Numbered from the stretch's first letter, positions 34,735 to 46,670 are shown. The stretch: 64,000 nucleotides of DNA from Gnetum montanum (GCA_015680685.1 MNCI01007710.1:123743-187742), one strand, 5' to 3'. The notes: generated by a model not told the origin, from the letters alone. Numbers and translations: made by a program.

Positions 34735-36275
34735 ATAAGTCTCTTACCTTTAAAATACATTTGGGTGTCATTTGAAATCATCCAAAGGTTGTTTGTTAAC
34801 TTTTAAAATATTTTATAATCATTTTTTCCTTATAAACATTTGTATTTTTGGCTCAATTTTGGAGGAGCTTTAGTATTTAAGCCCTCAGGTGATTATGTTT
34901 TATTGTTTTGAAGGTCATATGGTAATTACATTTAAATATCAACATGCTGTGAAATTTCCTAGATTACATTATAACTATTTTCAACATGGTTGTAATAGAT
35001 CCCATGTGTAAAGCATGGTTATAATGATCAACATACCTATCCACTAGGAAACTAAACCAAGTCCAAACCTCTTGTAGTGACATTGCATTATGTCATCTTG
35101 GGCCCACTACCATGAGACCAACTATCCACCGCATGAAAATATCATTACTCAACAAGAAATATGGAGAAACATACATTAGGATTTGAAGAATAATTAACTA
35201 ATCATTAATGTTGGAGTGCCTTTAGGCATGGGTCACATGTCTTTCTAATCACATGTTGTAACTAGCTTAAGGGACCATGAAATTCTAGGAAGTAGCCTAC
35301 CTTTAGGTATGGGTAACATGTCTTTTTAGTGGTACCCCAAGAATTATTTTGCATATGTTAATTAATTATCAGTTTGTTATTAATGCTAGAGGACTACTTT
35401 CAAGCATGGGAAACATGTCTTTCCAATGTTATAACAAGGGAATAATATTTTTAAAATGATATTTCCCAACAAGATCAAACATGAGTGATAGTGCATTCAT
35501 GTACAATAGTAAAATCCATAGGATAAGTCGAAGAAATCAACAAATTTCCTTGATGTCAAATCCTTATGCATCCTTCTTGGTTCTTCATCCTTCCTTCAAA
35601 GTTTGATGATCAGGAGTTAATTTTAGTTTTTAATGTGATAGGGATTATAGTACTTCCATGATAAATACCTATTAGTAAAAAAACTAAAGGAATGAATGAT
35701 GTGATCTCACTACTCAGCACACTTATTCCTTCAATAATTTGATAACATAGAATACAATTCCAACAACACGATTGTTTTCTGCACATAAGTAACAACTTTA
35801 TTAACAAAAATATTGAACTATAAGTAAATAGAAAAAGATCCAAAGAAAATAGAAAATTTATAGAAAAATTTAAAAACATTAAAAAATAGAAACATATTAA
35901 TAAATAGAAAAATAGAAAAAACTAAAAAATATTAAAAAAATAGGAAATTAGGAAAATGTATAAAATAAAAAAGTGTAAAATAGCCTCACAAGGTTCTTAA
36001 TTAGAATTGGTATCTCTCCCATGGCTAAGGTTTATGATAAAGATATAAAAAATGGAATGGCTTTTAGCAGTATTGGAAAACATATCTTGTTGGTGGATCA
36101 AAGGTTATTTCTCTCCAAAAAGAGGCTAGAGAAGCATGGAGATCCTTTGGGTTTCATACTACTTTAACCATCATTTAGAACTACATGGGCCCTAATTCCT
36201 TGTGAACCTCATCACAAGGATATGTAGGCCTACGAAGGAGCTTTGGCTTCGCTGCTTGGGTCATCGTCCTCTCTT
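34735..36275 (-). mobile_element. Decayed Athila-like 3' non-coding fragment(s)
   Basis: Read on the minus strand this region has the same order as 19190-19830: an AT-rich tract (35800-36000), TAGTGAGATCACATCATTCA, CTTTGAAGGAAGGATGAAGA, then three copies of the GACATGTNACCCATGC motif (35391-35428, 35301-35338, 35217-35252). CCATCTCTCCCATG-like wording at about 36010 also matches the end of pol in A (11470) and B. No coding sequence is visible. The stretch 36180-36270 (GGATATGTAGGC) may be an LTR end from yet another element; this is a guess. Confidence 0.45.
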
Positions 36276-36280
36276 CAGAT

Positions 36281-36913
36281 TTGGACATAGGAGTAGATGC
36301 CTTAGCATACAAAATTTTCAATGCTTTAAAAGACCTTAGGATAAATTGTCCTAATTCCAAAATTTATCAAAAGGTATTAGGAAGCCTTCACAATAGGTTC
36401 CAGGGCAAGGTTGTAGCCATTCTAAAAGTAAGAGACAAAAGTACGATGAAGGCTGATGAGCTTCAAGAAAACTTGGAAACTTATGAATTGTTTCTTTTAC
36501 AAGATAATATAGCTAAGTCTTCAAAAAGGAACATTATCTTAAAGTCCTTAAAAGTTGGTAAATATGAATATTTAGATGAAATCAATGAAAAATAATTGGC
36601 CTTTTTGACAAGCAAATTTAGCAAATTCTTCAAGAGAAAGTACAAAGGCAAGAGATCCATAGATAATGATAATCAGTATCATGGATATAGACATATCATT
36701 TTAGAATGTTCAAAGAAGAAGAAAGAAAAGAAGGGTAGGTCCAAAGGCAAGAAGATATTTTGCTCATGGAATGAATCCAAAAAGTCTTCATCTAATGAGA
36801 ATGCTAATGAAGAATGCAATCTTCTTCTTATGGTGGCCTTGGAAGGACATGATCAACTTGATGAAGGAGATGAAAGTATGGATCATCTTGTATGTGATAA
36901 TGAGAAAATCTAA
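36281..36913 (+). pseudogene. Copia (Sirevirus-like) gag, 5'-truncated
   Basis: The first part (36281-36595) matches the middle of a copia gag: ALKDLRINCPNSKIYQKVLG, RFQGKVVAILKVRDKSTMKA and ENLETYELFL. After a stop, the second part (36596-36913) has TSKFSKFFKRKYKG and a zinc knuckle reduced to YHGYRHIILEC, having lost its first Cys residues. It ends in an acidic stretch before protease. The N-terminal part of gag is missing, so the element begins mid-gag. Gag and protease are separated by the insertion of element B at 37166-43763. Sirevirus affiliation rests on the wording of gag and integrase and is moderate. Confidence 0.7.
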
Positions 36914-37160
36914 GAAAATTAAAAACAAATAAATTCTTGGATACAAGCCTACATAATCCACATTGAGAGAGTAAGGTAACTGAAATTATTTGCCAAGGTA
37001 TTAGTTCCTCTCTGGAAATTCATATATCAAATGTTATTATTGTTAAAGTTATTATTATATCCAATATTTTTACCCATATAAATATTACTATAATTATGAT
37101 AGTATGATGTTCACAAAGACTAACCAATACAAATACAAGAAAAATGAGCAAAAGCCTAAA

Positions 37161-37165
37161 GTAAG
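37161..37165. repeat. Target duplication GTAAG, left copy (element B)
   Basis: GTAAG immediately before the LTR of element B. The identical GTAAG follows the other LTR at 43764-43768. It proves insertion of B into the copia element. Confidence 0.9.
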
Positions 37166-37970
37166 TGATGAGTGGCGAGGTACCCCTACACTCAACCATA
37201 CGAATATGAGCGTCTCACGTGCAATCCGGTCGAACTCCAAGGACTAAGTGCTTACATGCCTTATGGAAAAATTTAAGGTTAATCAAACGTTGTCTTTCTA
37301 GACTTACTTGTATTGTCACGGTTGCATGGTTAAGTAAGTCTGAAGTATATGATTTTTATGTGTTTTATCTTTTTATCGCCTATGCTAAGAGAGGAAAGGG
37401 TGAAGAGACTAAGTAACTAACTTTCACTAGCTAAGCTTTAATTTTCCTGGCATCAGTATCTATTTCCACTTGCCGTACACACCCTGAACTAGTGCAACGC
37501 TACTGGGATTACCAAACGCTATTTGTTACTGGGTTACCAAACGTAGCACATGTGCTCAAAGCAGTTGTATTGAATGCACTTAACTAGGAGAGTTAAGGGT
37601 TGAGAGTGATTAATCATCTAAGAAAGCATTTAAACATTTAACAATAATTAAATTCCTATTTAGCTTAGTCCATATGCTGCAAGGTTTATCAAAACTTTCA
37701 TCTTTATTTCCGTACACAAATGTGTGCTCAGGTACAATTTTCTTGAATAAAGATCCGTTCACTTTGAGACTCCTACTGCGAGCACATGGAAATTATTCTA
37801 TCTCTGGAATGGTAAAACTACTAGAGTTTAGCTAAGGGTCTAGATCTAGATGATCCTACAAGGGAAAGCTGCCTCTTATTGATAGACAAGGCAACGGGCT
37901 GCGATATCATGTACACGATATCGTTGGGGCCGACACGATATTACAGCCCATGCAATATCGCGTCCCATCA
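37166..37970 (-). repeat. 3' LTR of element B
   Basis: 805 bases, TGATGAG to CCCATCA. On the minus strand it begins with GATATC palindromes. The TATA position reads TATTGATA in plus wording (37878-37885), a change from the box in A and E. Confidence 0.9.
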
Positions 37971-39742
37971 TACCCCCATGACTGAATGAAAACTCGTCCT
38001 CGAGTTCCTTACAAAATATTGGGAAGGGATGGGATTATTAACTTAAATGACACTAATGGTAGATGGGGTGACATGTGAATGGATCATCATTATAATACAT
38101 GACAAAATTTAGTGTTCACGACAACAAAAGTGAATACTATACACATTTGACATCCAGCCTTACTTGGCAGCTGGGATAGAAGAGAGAAGAGAGAGAGAGA
38201 AAAGAAGACAAGAAGAAGTTTGTTGCTACTAACACCAAGATTGCACTTTTCATTGTCCATCCATAAGCGCATCATCAATCTTGTTCCTTGCATAACTGCT
38301 TCAACACCAGTCCACTCCAAGTGTTTCCTCCAGATCCAATCTATTGTTGTATGATTGCCATATGCACACACAACACAGTCTAATATTAGCAAGGATAAAT
38401 GAATCACAATGTAATTAATACCTTGCCTCAGTGTAAGGTCCATTGGCTGAGTTGTGATATGGCTAATGCGGGTCTGGAGATATAATACTGGTGACTACCC
38501 GATATGTAGGGGTTAAGAGAAAAATCGAAAAAATTGGACCAAGACCCCCATGACTAAGAGCGAACCTCCAGTAGCGATAGAATGGAAAAAGATAAGGAAT
38601 AAGAAAGATGGAGAAAAAGAAAAAACAACCATGCCAATAAAATGGATGTCAAAGATGGAAATGAACAAAATAAATGGTGATTGCGAAAATGTTTAAGGGA
38701 AAGAAATTAATGGATGCACCAAATAGGAATGCCAATGGATCCTCCCTAAAGCAGGCTCATGCCCTTAATGCCCTAACAATCCCACATGCAAAGAGTCTGT
38801 GGGCTCTAGGAATGTCATTTGGAGACAAGAGTTAAAGTCTAACCACAAGAGTTTACCAAAAAGAAAACCATGTATCAACCAAAATATGGACTATTGATAC
38901 AACCGGTAATGAGGTGAAAAATGGAGAAAGGGGGATGGCAAGAAGAGAATGGAATTGAGTCTCAAGAACAAGGTGGTGTACAGCCCCTTGTGCATTAATG
39001 GTTAATGTGACTTAGTAGATCTCATTCCAAATCCAGCCTCAAACAACCCATAGCTAGTGACTTCACATTAATACATTTGGCCAATCCATCCACCTGAAGT
39101 AACAAGAATGTCTCCCCAAAAGAGTCACCACCATTTCGACAAAATGCGAAAGGAGAAGGTAGGAAGCGAGGAAGGGCCTTAGTTAGAGGAAACTTTTTTT
39201 TATTTAGTTCCATAACCAGTGCTTGTAGCCCAAATGATTATTCCATTTACGGGGTGTGCTTTGAATTCTCACTATTTTTTTCTGTGTTTTTCATGAGAAC
39301 CACACCATGAAAAGACTTATTATTTTTATTAGCTCAACTTCTCGATAATGGAGCAGCGTCGGAATGGTACATGAGACTCAAGAAGAAAATATCCAAGCAC
39401 CCAGGAGAATGGCTAGCACAAATGCATCAAGTTCCCTTGAAGTCACACCCTTTTCAGTTCTTGAGTCCTTCCTTAGTTTGAGAACTACCCAGTCACTAAT
39501 TCATTGATAGTTCTTATTAGTGAGAAAGNTATTAGGTGACGAATCAAACAGAATAAACAAACACACAAATAAACAAAAAAGTATGAATGATGTTGTACAA
39601 AAAACAAGAAAAGTTAAAGGAATTTATAAAACAAAAATGTGTAAAACAAAAACTTAAAAAGAAATTGAGGGCCTCAAATGATTAGCATAGATGGCCATCT
39701 CCCCCATAACTAAATTGAAAGGGAGAGATCCAAAATAATGAG
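37971..39742 (-). other. 3' non-coding region of element B
   Basis: Collinear with A 9565-11511, including a conserved block (38735-38755) and a pre-polypurine block (about 38022-38043). It ends at the deletion junction. Longest open frame: 38090-38443, minus, with no family match and no counterpart intact in A. One ambiguous base lies at 39529. Confidence 0.7.
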
Positions 39743-39882
39743 TGTTTGTTTGAATTTTTTAGAAGTGTCCAACTTCTTCCAATTGATGTTTTCAGGTTAA
39801 GGGTTGGAAGTTGGCAACACTCTTGTTCCAGTGTATCTATGCTTTCGACGTGGCTACGAGTTGGTCCCCCAGTTAGTTCCAT
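39682..39882 (-). pseudogene. Protease-RT linker fragment (element B), cut by deletion
   Basis: MELTGGPTRSHVESIDTLEQ and CCQLPTLNL match the linker of element A (14514 down). The match ends near 39745, where sequence jumps to the 3' non-coding region shared with A 11511. The tail of the reading frame after that point is not homologous to anything. Confidence 0.7.
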
Positions 39883-39903
39883 GCATATTGGTGAGTTGCT
39901 CTC

Positions 39904-41016
39904 TTAATTAGCTATCAACCATTGGGTGTTTTCTTGTTGTGTGGTTGCTACATACAGGCACCTTTGTATGTTAACCTCTAGTGCACACCGGTTGCATGCA
40001 GGCAATGCTGAACATTCCTGTACGCAATCACACCCTGTACCACTGTATGTGATGCATGGAACTTTCTTTTTCTTGATCTTTCCATAAGTGTTTTCCTTAG
40101 ATATTTCCAAGGAAAGATCGTGAATCCCTAGGCATGCATGTATGGTACTTAGCCATGACCTCCCCATTATTATTAGGAAGTCCCCTTTGTCATTGTTTAC
40201 TTGGATCACTAGGAAATCAGCTAGGTATGACCAACCACATATTGTGGTAACGATGTCCTCCACCAATCCCAAAGGAACGGTGATAGACTAGTCAGCCAGC
40301 TCTAAGAGAATATTGCTCTTCTTTAGTGGAGGCAGGTTCCAAGCTTTATACATTTCTTGTGATATTAAGTTGACTCTGGAACCTGAGTCAAGAAGAGCTT
40401 TACGTGGTTCATTCCCAGTGACTTGGAGGTAGATTAAGGGACTTCCAGGATCAAAGAATTTCCTGGGAAGGTGGCCTTCCTTGATCCAATCAATGACGAT
40501 ATGTGTTAACATAACCGTATGCGTTGAGCTCTGTTGTTGGTTTGAAGGGAGCTCCGAAGCCTTATTTGATGGAGGAAATTTTAGAGGCTCAACCGCTTGT
40601 GGTTGTGAGAGCTTGTTTGGACTATTGGTTCTGAAGAAAGATCTTTTTCTTGTACGATTGTTAGAACCAGTAGCAGGTTGAAGGTTTACAACTCTCATAG
40701 CATTGCGTTGTTGCGGTTGAGTGGGGAGTTCCCTTTGCATCATTGGAGTGGGTGGTAGTGGAGCTATTGGTGTAAGAGTTACGGGTGGATTTGGAGGATG
40801 GTATGTGTGTGGTGTGTCTCTCCCAGGAGAAGGAGTCCTATAGTACTCCCAAGCTTGGTAGTGATGTTGTGGGGTCACGTGACCAACAAAGTCACTTGGA
40901 GAGATTGGCTGCAGCATGTAGTAGCCATATGGATCCGGTTTCCGGTAAGGGTATTGTTGCCTTGGCGGTGGCATCCCCCATGACTGTGGGTATTGCCACT
41001 GCTGGTGTTGCTCCAT
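39904..41016 (-). pseudogene. gag tail plus aspartic protease (element B)
   Basis: One frame runs from a Pro/Gln/Tyr-rich gag tail (41016 down, starting MEQHQQWQYPQSWG) into the protease. SPLIYLQVTGNEPRKALLDS begins the protease and is followed by GSRVNLISQEMYKAWNLPPL. The catalytic D-S-G codons lie at 40381-40389 (plus coordinates). A stop at 40288 breaks the frame, which resumes to VNNDKGDFLIIMGRSWLSTI, the C-terminal strand. After it the linker continues to 39904. With one stop and an intact active site it is the best preserved protease in the window. It would process gag in the element's particle. Confidence 0.8.
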
Positions 41017-41121
41017 AGGTTGTGGTGGAGTTCCACTTGGATAATACGTTAAGGATTGGTGGAACTGCCTTGGGTTACCTTGGGGATAAGGTAACCTTCG
41101 GGGTGCTTGTCGTTTATTAAG

Positions 41122-42322
41122 TCATGGGTTAAGTGCATACACCCCAAACTCTTGCAGATGTGAGATTATTGGGCAACATCCCTTAGGATGGTCATACTGG
41201 CATATTTCACATCCATTATCATTTTCCATATCAGAATCCATAACCTCTTCAATGATAGTCATTTTACCCTTACCTTTGTTACGTGCATGGTCCAAATCCC
41301 TCTTCTTCTTTTTATCATAGTCACTACTTTGCTCCTTAGACTCCTCTATGATTTTTAAAACGGTTTCAAATCTACTATCTAAGGAGTCCCACATTTGATC
41401 TACCTTAGCCAACACTTCTGTTATTAATTTCTAAAGTGACAAGGTTTTCCTTCTCACCAACTCTTCGAGTGGTGACTCATCCTCCTCCTCACAGAATCTC
41501 ACTCCCCTCTTTTGGAGGGAAGGATCGTGGTTATACTCTTCTGCGCTTTCTCTCTTACATAGCTCTCCTTCTTCCTTAGCTACTTGCTCCAAAAATCTAT
41601 GAACCTCATGGGATCTAAGCTCTAATAATCTCCCTTAGGCATATGTCCCAAGGGTTCTCCTGGTTTCATGTCTTAGCCCATCTATGAGATGGTGTAGTTG
41701 ATCCTGGTGTGCGTAACCATGGCCCGAGCAATGATGTAGCAATGCATAATATCGACCCATGGTAGCATCCAAGGGTTCATGATTATCCTACTTCCATCCT
41801 TGGATCTGCTTTCACAAGTTAGACACCTGGGAGTACGTTTGGTATTTATTGTTAAACAGTTCTATCATCATACTCCACCTTCGAATGGATTCCGAATCTA
41901 AGGACCGATACCAGCTTTCCGCTTCTTTTATGAGTGTCCTTGGGAATAACTTTAATTTTTTCCATTTGTTTTCAATGTTCTACAAGGCACAGGCATCGTG
42001 AAATTCTTGTAAGTGATTTTGTGGATCAGCGTTGTATCCCCCCTCAAATCATGGGATATTATTCATGTCTAGTCTCTTGATTCAGCTATCTTTTTGGTGC
42101 CTTGTAGGTATTCTAACGGCCTTCGTGATGTCTAACATGCTTCGGGTTGCAATTAGGGGTTCATCATGGTCATTTCTTTCATGGTGTCTATGATGTCTAC
42201 ATGGTTCCCTACTTTCCCTTCTTCCATGCCTTGATTCCCTAGAATGCCCTCGTCCTCGCTCTCAACTCTCTCATCGAGGTTTCTCATTTTGCTTACCCTT
42301 ATCCTCACGGTTAGGTTCCTTA
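41122..42322 (-). pseudogene. gag core and Cys/His region (element B), partial
   Basis: The C-terminal half (41415-41122) has VDQMWDSLDSRFETVLKIIE, a basic acid-rich stretch and CEICQYDHPKGCCPIISHLQ, as in A. Further upstream (to about 42100) the core is readable in broken frames. The N-terminus falls in the N gap from 42323. The CxxC...H...C arrangement may be a modified zinc motif; this is inference. Roles as for element A gag. Confidence 0.7.
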
Positions 42323-43093
42323 NNNNNNNNNNNNNNNNNNNNNNNNNNNNNNNNNNNNNNNNNNNNNNNNNNNNNNNNNNNNNNNNNNNNNNNNNNNNNN
42401 NNNNNNNNNNNNNNNNNNNNNNNNNNNNNNNNNNNNNNNNNNNNNNNNNNNNNNNNNNNNNNNNNNNNNNNNNNNNNNNNNNNNNNNNNNNNNNNNNNNN
42501 NNNNNNNNNNNNNNNNNNNNNNNNNNNNNNNNNNNNNNNNNNNNNNNNNNNNNNNNNNNNNNNNNNNNNNNNNNNNNNNNNNNNNNNNNNNNNNNNNNNN
42601 NNNNNNNNNNNNNNNNNNNNNNNNNNNNNNNNNNNNNNNNNNNNNNNNNNNNNNNNNNNNNNNNNNNNNNNNNNNNNNNNNNNNNNNNNNNNNNNNNNNN
42701 NNNNNNNNNNNNNNNNNNNNNNNNNNNNNNNNNNNNNNNNNNNNNNNNNNNNNNNNNNNNNNNNNNNNNNNNNNNNNNNNNNNNNNNNNNNNNNNNNNNN
42801 NNNNNNNNNNNNNNNNNNNNNNNNNNNNNNNNNNNNNNNNNNNNNNNNNNNNNNNNNNNNNNNNNNNNNNNNNNNNNNNNNNNNNNNNNNNNNNNNNNNN
42901 NNNNNNNNNNNNNNNNNNNNNNNNNNNNNNNNNNNNNNNNNNNNNNNNNNNNNNNNNNNNNNNNNNNNNNNNNNNNNNNNNNNNNNNNNNNNNNNNNNNN
43001 NNNNNNNNNNNNNNNNNNNNNNNNNNNNNNNNNNNNNNNNNNNNNNNNNNNNNNNNNNNNNNNNNNNNNNNNNNNNNNNNNNNNNNNNNNNNN
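42323..43093. other. Assembly gap (771 N)
   Basis: Hides the start of gag, the primer site and the first part of the 5' LTR of element B. The gap length may be arbitrary. Confidence 1.
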
Positions 43094-43763
43094 TAATTAA
43101 TCGTTGTCTTCCCAGACTTACTTGTATTGTCATAGTTGTATGGTTAAGTAAGTCTGAGGTATATGATTTTTATGTCTTTTATCTTTTTATCGCCTATGCT
43201 AAGAGAGGAAAGGGTGAAGAGACTAACTAACTTTCACTAACTAAGCTTTAATTGTCTTAGCATCAGTATCCGTTCCCACTTGCCGTACACACCCTGAACC
43301 AGTGCAATGCTACTGGGATTACCAAACGCTATTCGTTACTAGGTTACCAAACGTAGCACACGTGCTCGAAGCAGTCATACTGAATGCACTTAACTAGGAG
43401 AGTTGAGGGTTGAGAGTGATTAATCATCTAAGAAAGAATTTAAACATTTAACAATAATTAAAGTCCTATTTAGCTTAGTCCATATGCTGTAAGGTTTATC
43501 AGAAAGTTTATCTTTATTTCCGTACACAAATGTGTGCTCAAGTACAATTTGCTCGAATAAAGATCTGTTCACTTTGAGACTCCTACTGCGAGCACATGGA
43601 AATTATTCTATCTTTGGAATGGTAAAACTACCATAGTTTAGCTAAGGGTCTAGATCTAGATGATCCTACAAGGGAAAGTTACCTCTTATTTACAGACAAG
43701 GCAATGGGCTGCGATATCGCGTATGCGATATTGTAGGGGCCGACGTGATATCGCGTCCCATCG
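43094..43763 (-). repeat. 5' LTR of element B (partial)
   Basis: Matches the 3' LTR from about its base 140 onward with few differences. The last base is G where A is expected (CCCATCG). It is followed by GTAAG (43764-43768). Confidence 0.85.
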
Positions 43764-43790
43764 GTAAGAAAGGTATGGGTTCCAAAGAAT

Positions 43791-44372
43791 ATGATTCATA
43801 AAGCATACATAGCCAAATTGGAACCTCAAGAGAAGCCTCCTACCTTTTGGTATCTTGATAGTGGATGTTCAAGATATATGACTAGTGATAGATTAGAATT
43901 TACATTCCTATCAAGCTACAATAGTGAGAATGTTACATTTGAAGATAATGACAAGGCCTACATTAAAGGAAAAGGTATGATTGGAGGTAAGAATTCTTCT
44001 AAGATTGACAATGCTCTTTATGTTGCAAGATTAGAGGATAGTTTATTAAGTGTAAGCCTACATTGTGATAATGGTAAATGTATTCTATTTCAAGATGATG
44101 ACTGTATTATTGAAGATTCCAAAACAAATGAAGTAATCCTTATGAGGCATATATCTAGCAATGTTTATATTATTGATGATTTTGATTTAAGTAGATATAG
44201 TTTGAAGTGCTTGATTAACAAATTAGAGGACATGTGGTTATGGCATAGGAGGTTGGGACATTTAACCTTGAAAGCCTTAGCAATCTTTCTAAAAATTAAT
44301 TGTGAAAGGACTATCCAATATCCAATCCAAAAAGGTAAGCAAAAATCCATATCCTTTAAAAGAAAAAAATGA
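43791..44372 (+). pseudogene. Copia protease and GAG-pre-integrase (Sirevirus-like)
   Basis: The 193-codon frame has the copia protease motif WYLDSGCSRYMTSDRLEF (D-S-G intact). NALYVARLEDSLLSVSLHCD is shortened compared with the usual NLLSISQLCD wording. The pre-integrase box follows: MWLWHRRLGHLTLKAL. It is the direct continuation of the gag at 36281-36913 across the inserted element B. After HRRLGH the frame soon meets stops. The protease would cleave gag-pol. The long open frame suggests copia decay here is modest compared with the integrase region. Confidence 0.8.
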
Positions 44373-44479
44373 TATTACTACTACACATTCTCTTAAATTA
44401 TTTCATCTAGTATGCTCAACTAGAACTTGTAACATTGGTGGAAAAAGGTTTTTTTTATATATATAATTTTTAATGATTG

Positions 44480-45131
44480 CTTAAGATTCACTTGGATAAT
44501 TCTTCTAGCTTACAAGGATGAAGTCTTTTGTCACTTCAAAAAACTTTGTTACAGGTTGTTAAGAGAAAAGGGCTAGCTGACTAAGAAGATCAAAAGTGAG
44601 CATGATGAAAAGCTCAGGAATCATATTTTTGCAAAGTATTATGACGATGAAGGCATAGAGCATCAATTTTCAACTCCAAGAATGCCCCAATAAAAAAGGG
44701 TATCTAAACTAAAGAACCAACTATTACAAGTGATGACTAAAACATTGCTTCATAAACAAAGCTTGCTAAAATCATTTTGAGGAGAAGAAGCCATTAATAC
44801 TTCCCATTATATGTCAAATTAAATTCTCATTAGGCCCAAGACTACTAAAACTCCATTTAAACTCTACTGCAATAAGAAGTCCAAGGTAGGTTATTTTAAG
44901 ATTTTTAGTTGTAAATGTTACATCTTGCAAAATAAAGAAAAATTAGGAAAATTTGATAATAAGGTTGATGAAGGAATTTTTCTTAGGTATTCATCTACTA
45001 GAAAGGCCTATAAATTTTATAATAAATGCATGCTAACGACTGAGAAAGTGTTCAATGTTTTGTTTGATGAGATAGATCCCAATCTAATACAACAAGTTAA
45101 AGATGATGATGATGAAGAAATGCCACCATAA
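44480..45131 (+). pseudogene. Copia integrase remnant
   Basis: Pieces in changing frames match copia integrase in order: a segment equivalent to FFKKLCxRxxNEKG (about 44530), EGIEHQFSTPRMPQ (44655-44690), LLHKQSLLKSF (about 44750), then TPFKLYCNKK and FSCKCYILQNKEKLGKFDNK. The last, at 44925-45131, is an open stretch with VDEGIFLRYSSTRKAYKFYN, typical of the integrase C-terminal end in Sirevirus-type elements. The first core Asp region is not readable. Stops and frameshifts make it inactive. Confidence 0.7.
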
Positions 45132-45249
45132 CTTTCTCCTAGCCTTGAGGAGAGCCAAAAAGAGGAGGATCAACAAGTCTCCTCAACTTCCAAAACTCCA
45201 TCAAATCATTGGAGGCATGCTAATAGTTACATCCTAACCAAATTATTGA

Positions 45250-46100
45250 AAATATTTATGATGGATTGAGAACAAAAAAATGGCTTTAAGAATTTTTTGG
45301 TTTTTCTTGTTTGCTTTCCCAAATTGATCCTAATAACATTGGTGAAGCTCTAAATGATGAATCTTGGATTTAACTCATGAATGAAAAGCTTAATCAATTT
45401 ATAAGAAATGTTGTTTGGGAACTAGTTTCTAGGTCTAATAACCATAGAGTTATTAGTGTAAAATGGGTCTTTAGAAATAAGTTGAAAGAAAATGAAGTAG
45501 TTATAAGAAATAAGGCAAGATTAGTTGCAAAGGAATATAACCAGTAAGAGGGGATTGACTATGAGCTAATCTTTGAACTAGTTTTATAATTAAAATCCTT
45601 TAGGATTCTACTTATGTTTACTACCCACAATAGCATCATGTCCTTTCAAATAGACATAAAGAGTGCTTTTCTTAATGGAATTATTCAAGAAGTTAATGTT
45701 GAAAAACCACCAAGCTTTGAGGAGCCTCACAAAAAAGATCATTTATTCAACCTCAAAAAGGCTCTATATGGATTTAAACAACACCTAGGGCTTGGTATGA
45801 AAGGTTATCTCAATATCTGCTACAAAATGGCTTTGTAAGAGGTTCTTATGATCCTATCCTTTTTAGTTTAAAGCATGATAAGAATATTTTGATAATTCAA
45901 ATTTACATTGATGATATTATTTTTGATGCTAATAACCCCTTGCTGTGTAATGAATTTGAAGAAATCATGCAAGTTGAACTTGAAATAAGCCTCATGAGTG
46001 AGCTTACTTTCTTCTTGGAACTTCAAATCATATAAAACAAGAACAGGATTTTCATTTACCAAGTTAAATATGCTAAGGAGATTCTCAAGAAGTATGACAT
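45250..46100 (+). pseudogene. Copia reverse transcriptase
   Basis: Landmarks in order: WELVSRSNNHRVISVKWVFR, NKARLVAKEYNQ followed by a stop, FQIDIKSAFLNGIIQEVNVE (one Asp of the catalytic set), LKKALYGFKQ, and the catalytic box YIDDIIF at about 45904-45925. The order and the words are those of copia RT (VDVKSAFLNG, YVDDIIFG). The RT would copy element RNA. Several stops and at least one shift (after 45838) break it, but both box Asp residues survive. Confidence 0.8.
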
Positions 46101-46670
46101 GAAGGATGTCAAAGAAACTCTTACTGCCATAAGCCCACGAGTCAAACTATGTAAGGATGAGCAAGGTAAGAGCTTTCATGAAAGACTATAAAGAGGTATG
46201 ATTGGTAGTTTGTTATATCTTACCACCACAAACTTGACATTACCTTAAGCATTGGAATTTGTGCAAGGTACTAATCCAAAACTAATGAATCTTATTATAT
46301 CAAAATTAAGCAAATTTTGATATATTTAAAAGGTACTACATAATATGGTCTTTGGTATCCCAAGGATACATGCTTTGATCTTATTGGATATTCAAATGTA
46401 GATTGGGTTGGAGTGGTTGATGGTAGAAAAAGTACCACTGGAAATTTCTTCTACTTGGGACAATGTCTTGTATCATGGATGAATAAGAAGAAGCAAACAT
46501 CAATATCCATCTCTACAGCTAAAGTAGAATACATAATCATTGGGAATTTTTATGCCCAACTTCTTTGGATGTTTCAAATGTTTAAAGATTATAGGCATGA
46601 ACAAGATAAGGTTTTCATATTTTCTGATAATATTAGTGCTATCAATATTTTGAAAAATCCTATGTAGTAG
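46100..46670 (+). pseudogene. Copia RNase H
   Basis: The best stretch, 46413-46667, has DGRKSTTGNFFYLGQCLVSW, then ISISTAKVEYIIIG (usual wording is ALSTAEAEYIAA, so the Glu is kept) and FIFSDNISAINILKNP (Asp kept). The preceding GMIGSLLYLTTT (about 46200) is the end of the RT connection. It is terminated by a stop at 46665-46667. It would remove RNA from the cDNA hybrid. Its length and order are normal for copia. Confidence 0.75.

Larger units (their letters stand above)
37166..43763 (-). mobile_element. Athila-like element B: non-autonomous, pol-deleted
   Basis: Minus-strand element with LTRs at 37166-37970 and about 43094-43763 (left part in the N gap) and a perfect 5-base duplication GTAAG. 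It is collinear with element A for gag, protease and 3' non-coding region. Sequence equivalent to about A 11512-14375 is absent, so RT, RNase H and integrase are gone. The junction is at about 39742-39750. Protease keeps its D-S-G triplet. Presumably it was copied with pol from a relative, unless the deletion came after insertion. It is nested inside a copia element. Confidence 0.85.

Noticed and set aside
34735-36280. 5' LTR for the copia element upstream of its gag
   Set aside because: No sequence here matches the region after the copia third ORF; it instead matches reversed Athila-like 3' non-coding sequence.
42153-43230. Long open frames on both strands of about 326-328 codons
   Set aside because: They exist only because 771 N bases contain no stop codons.
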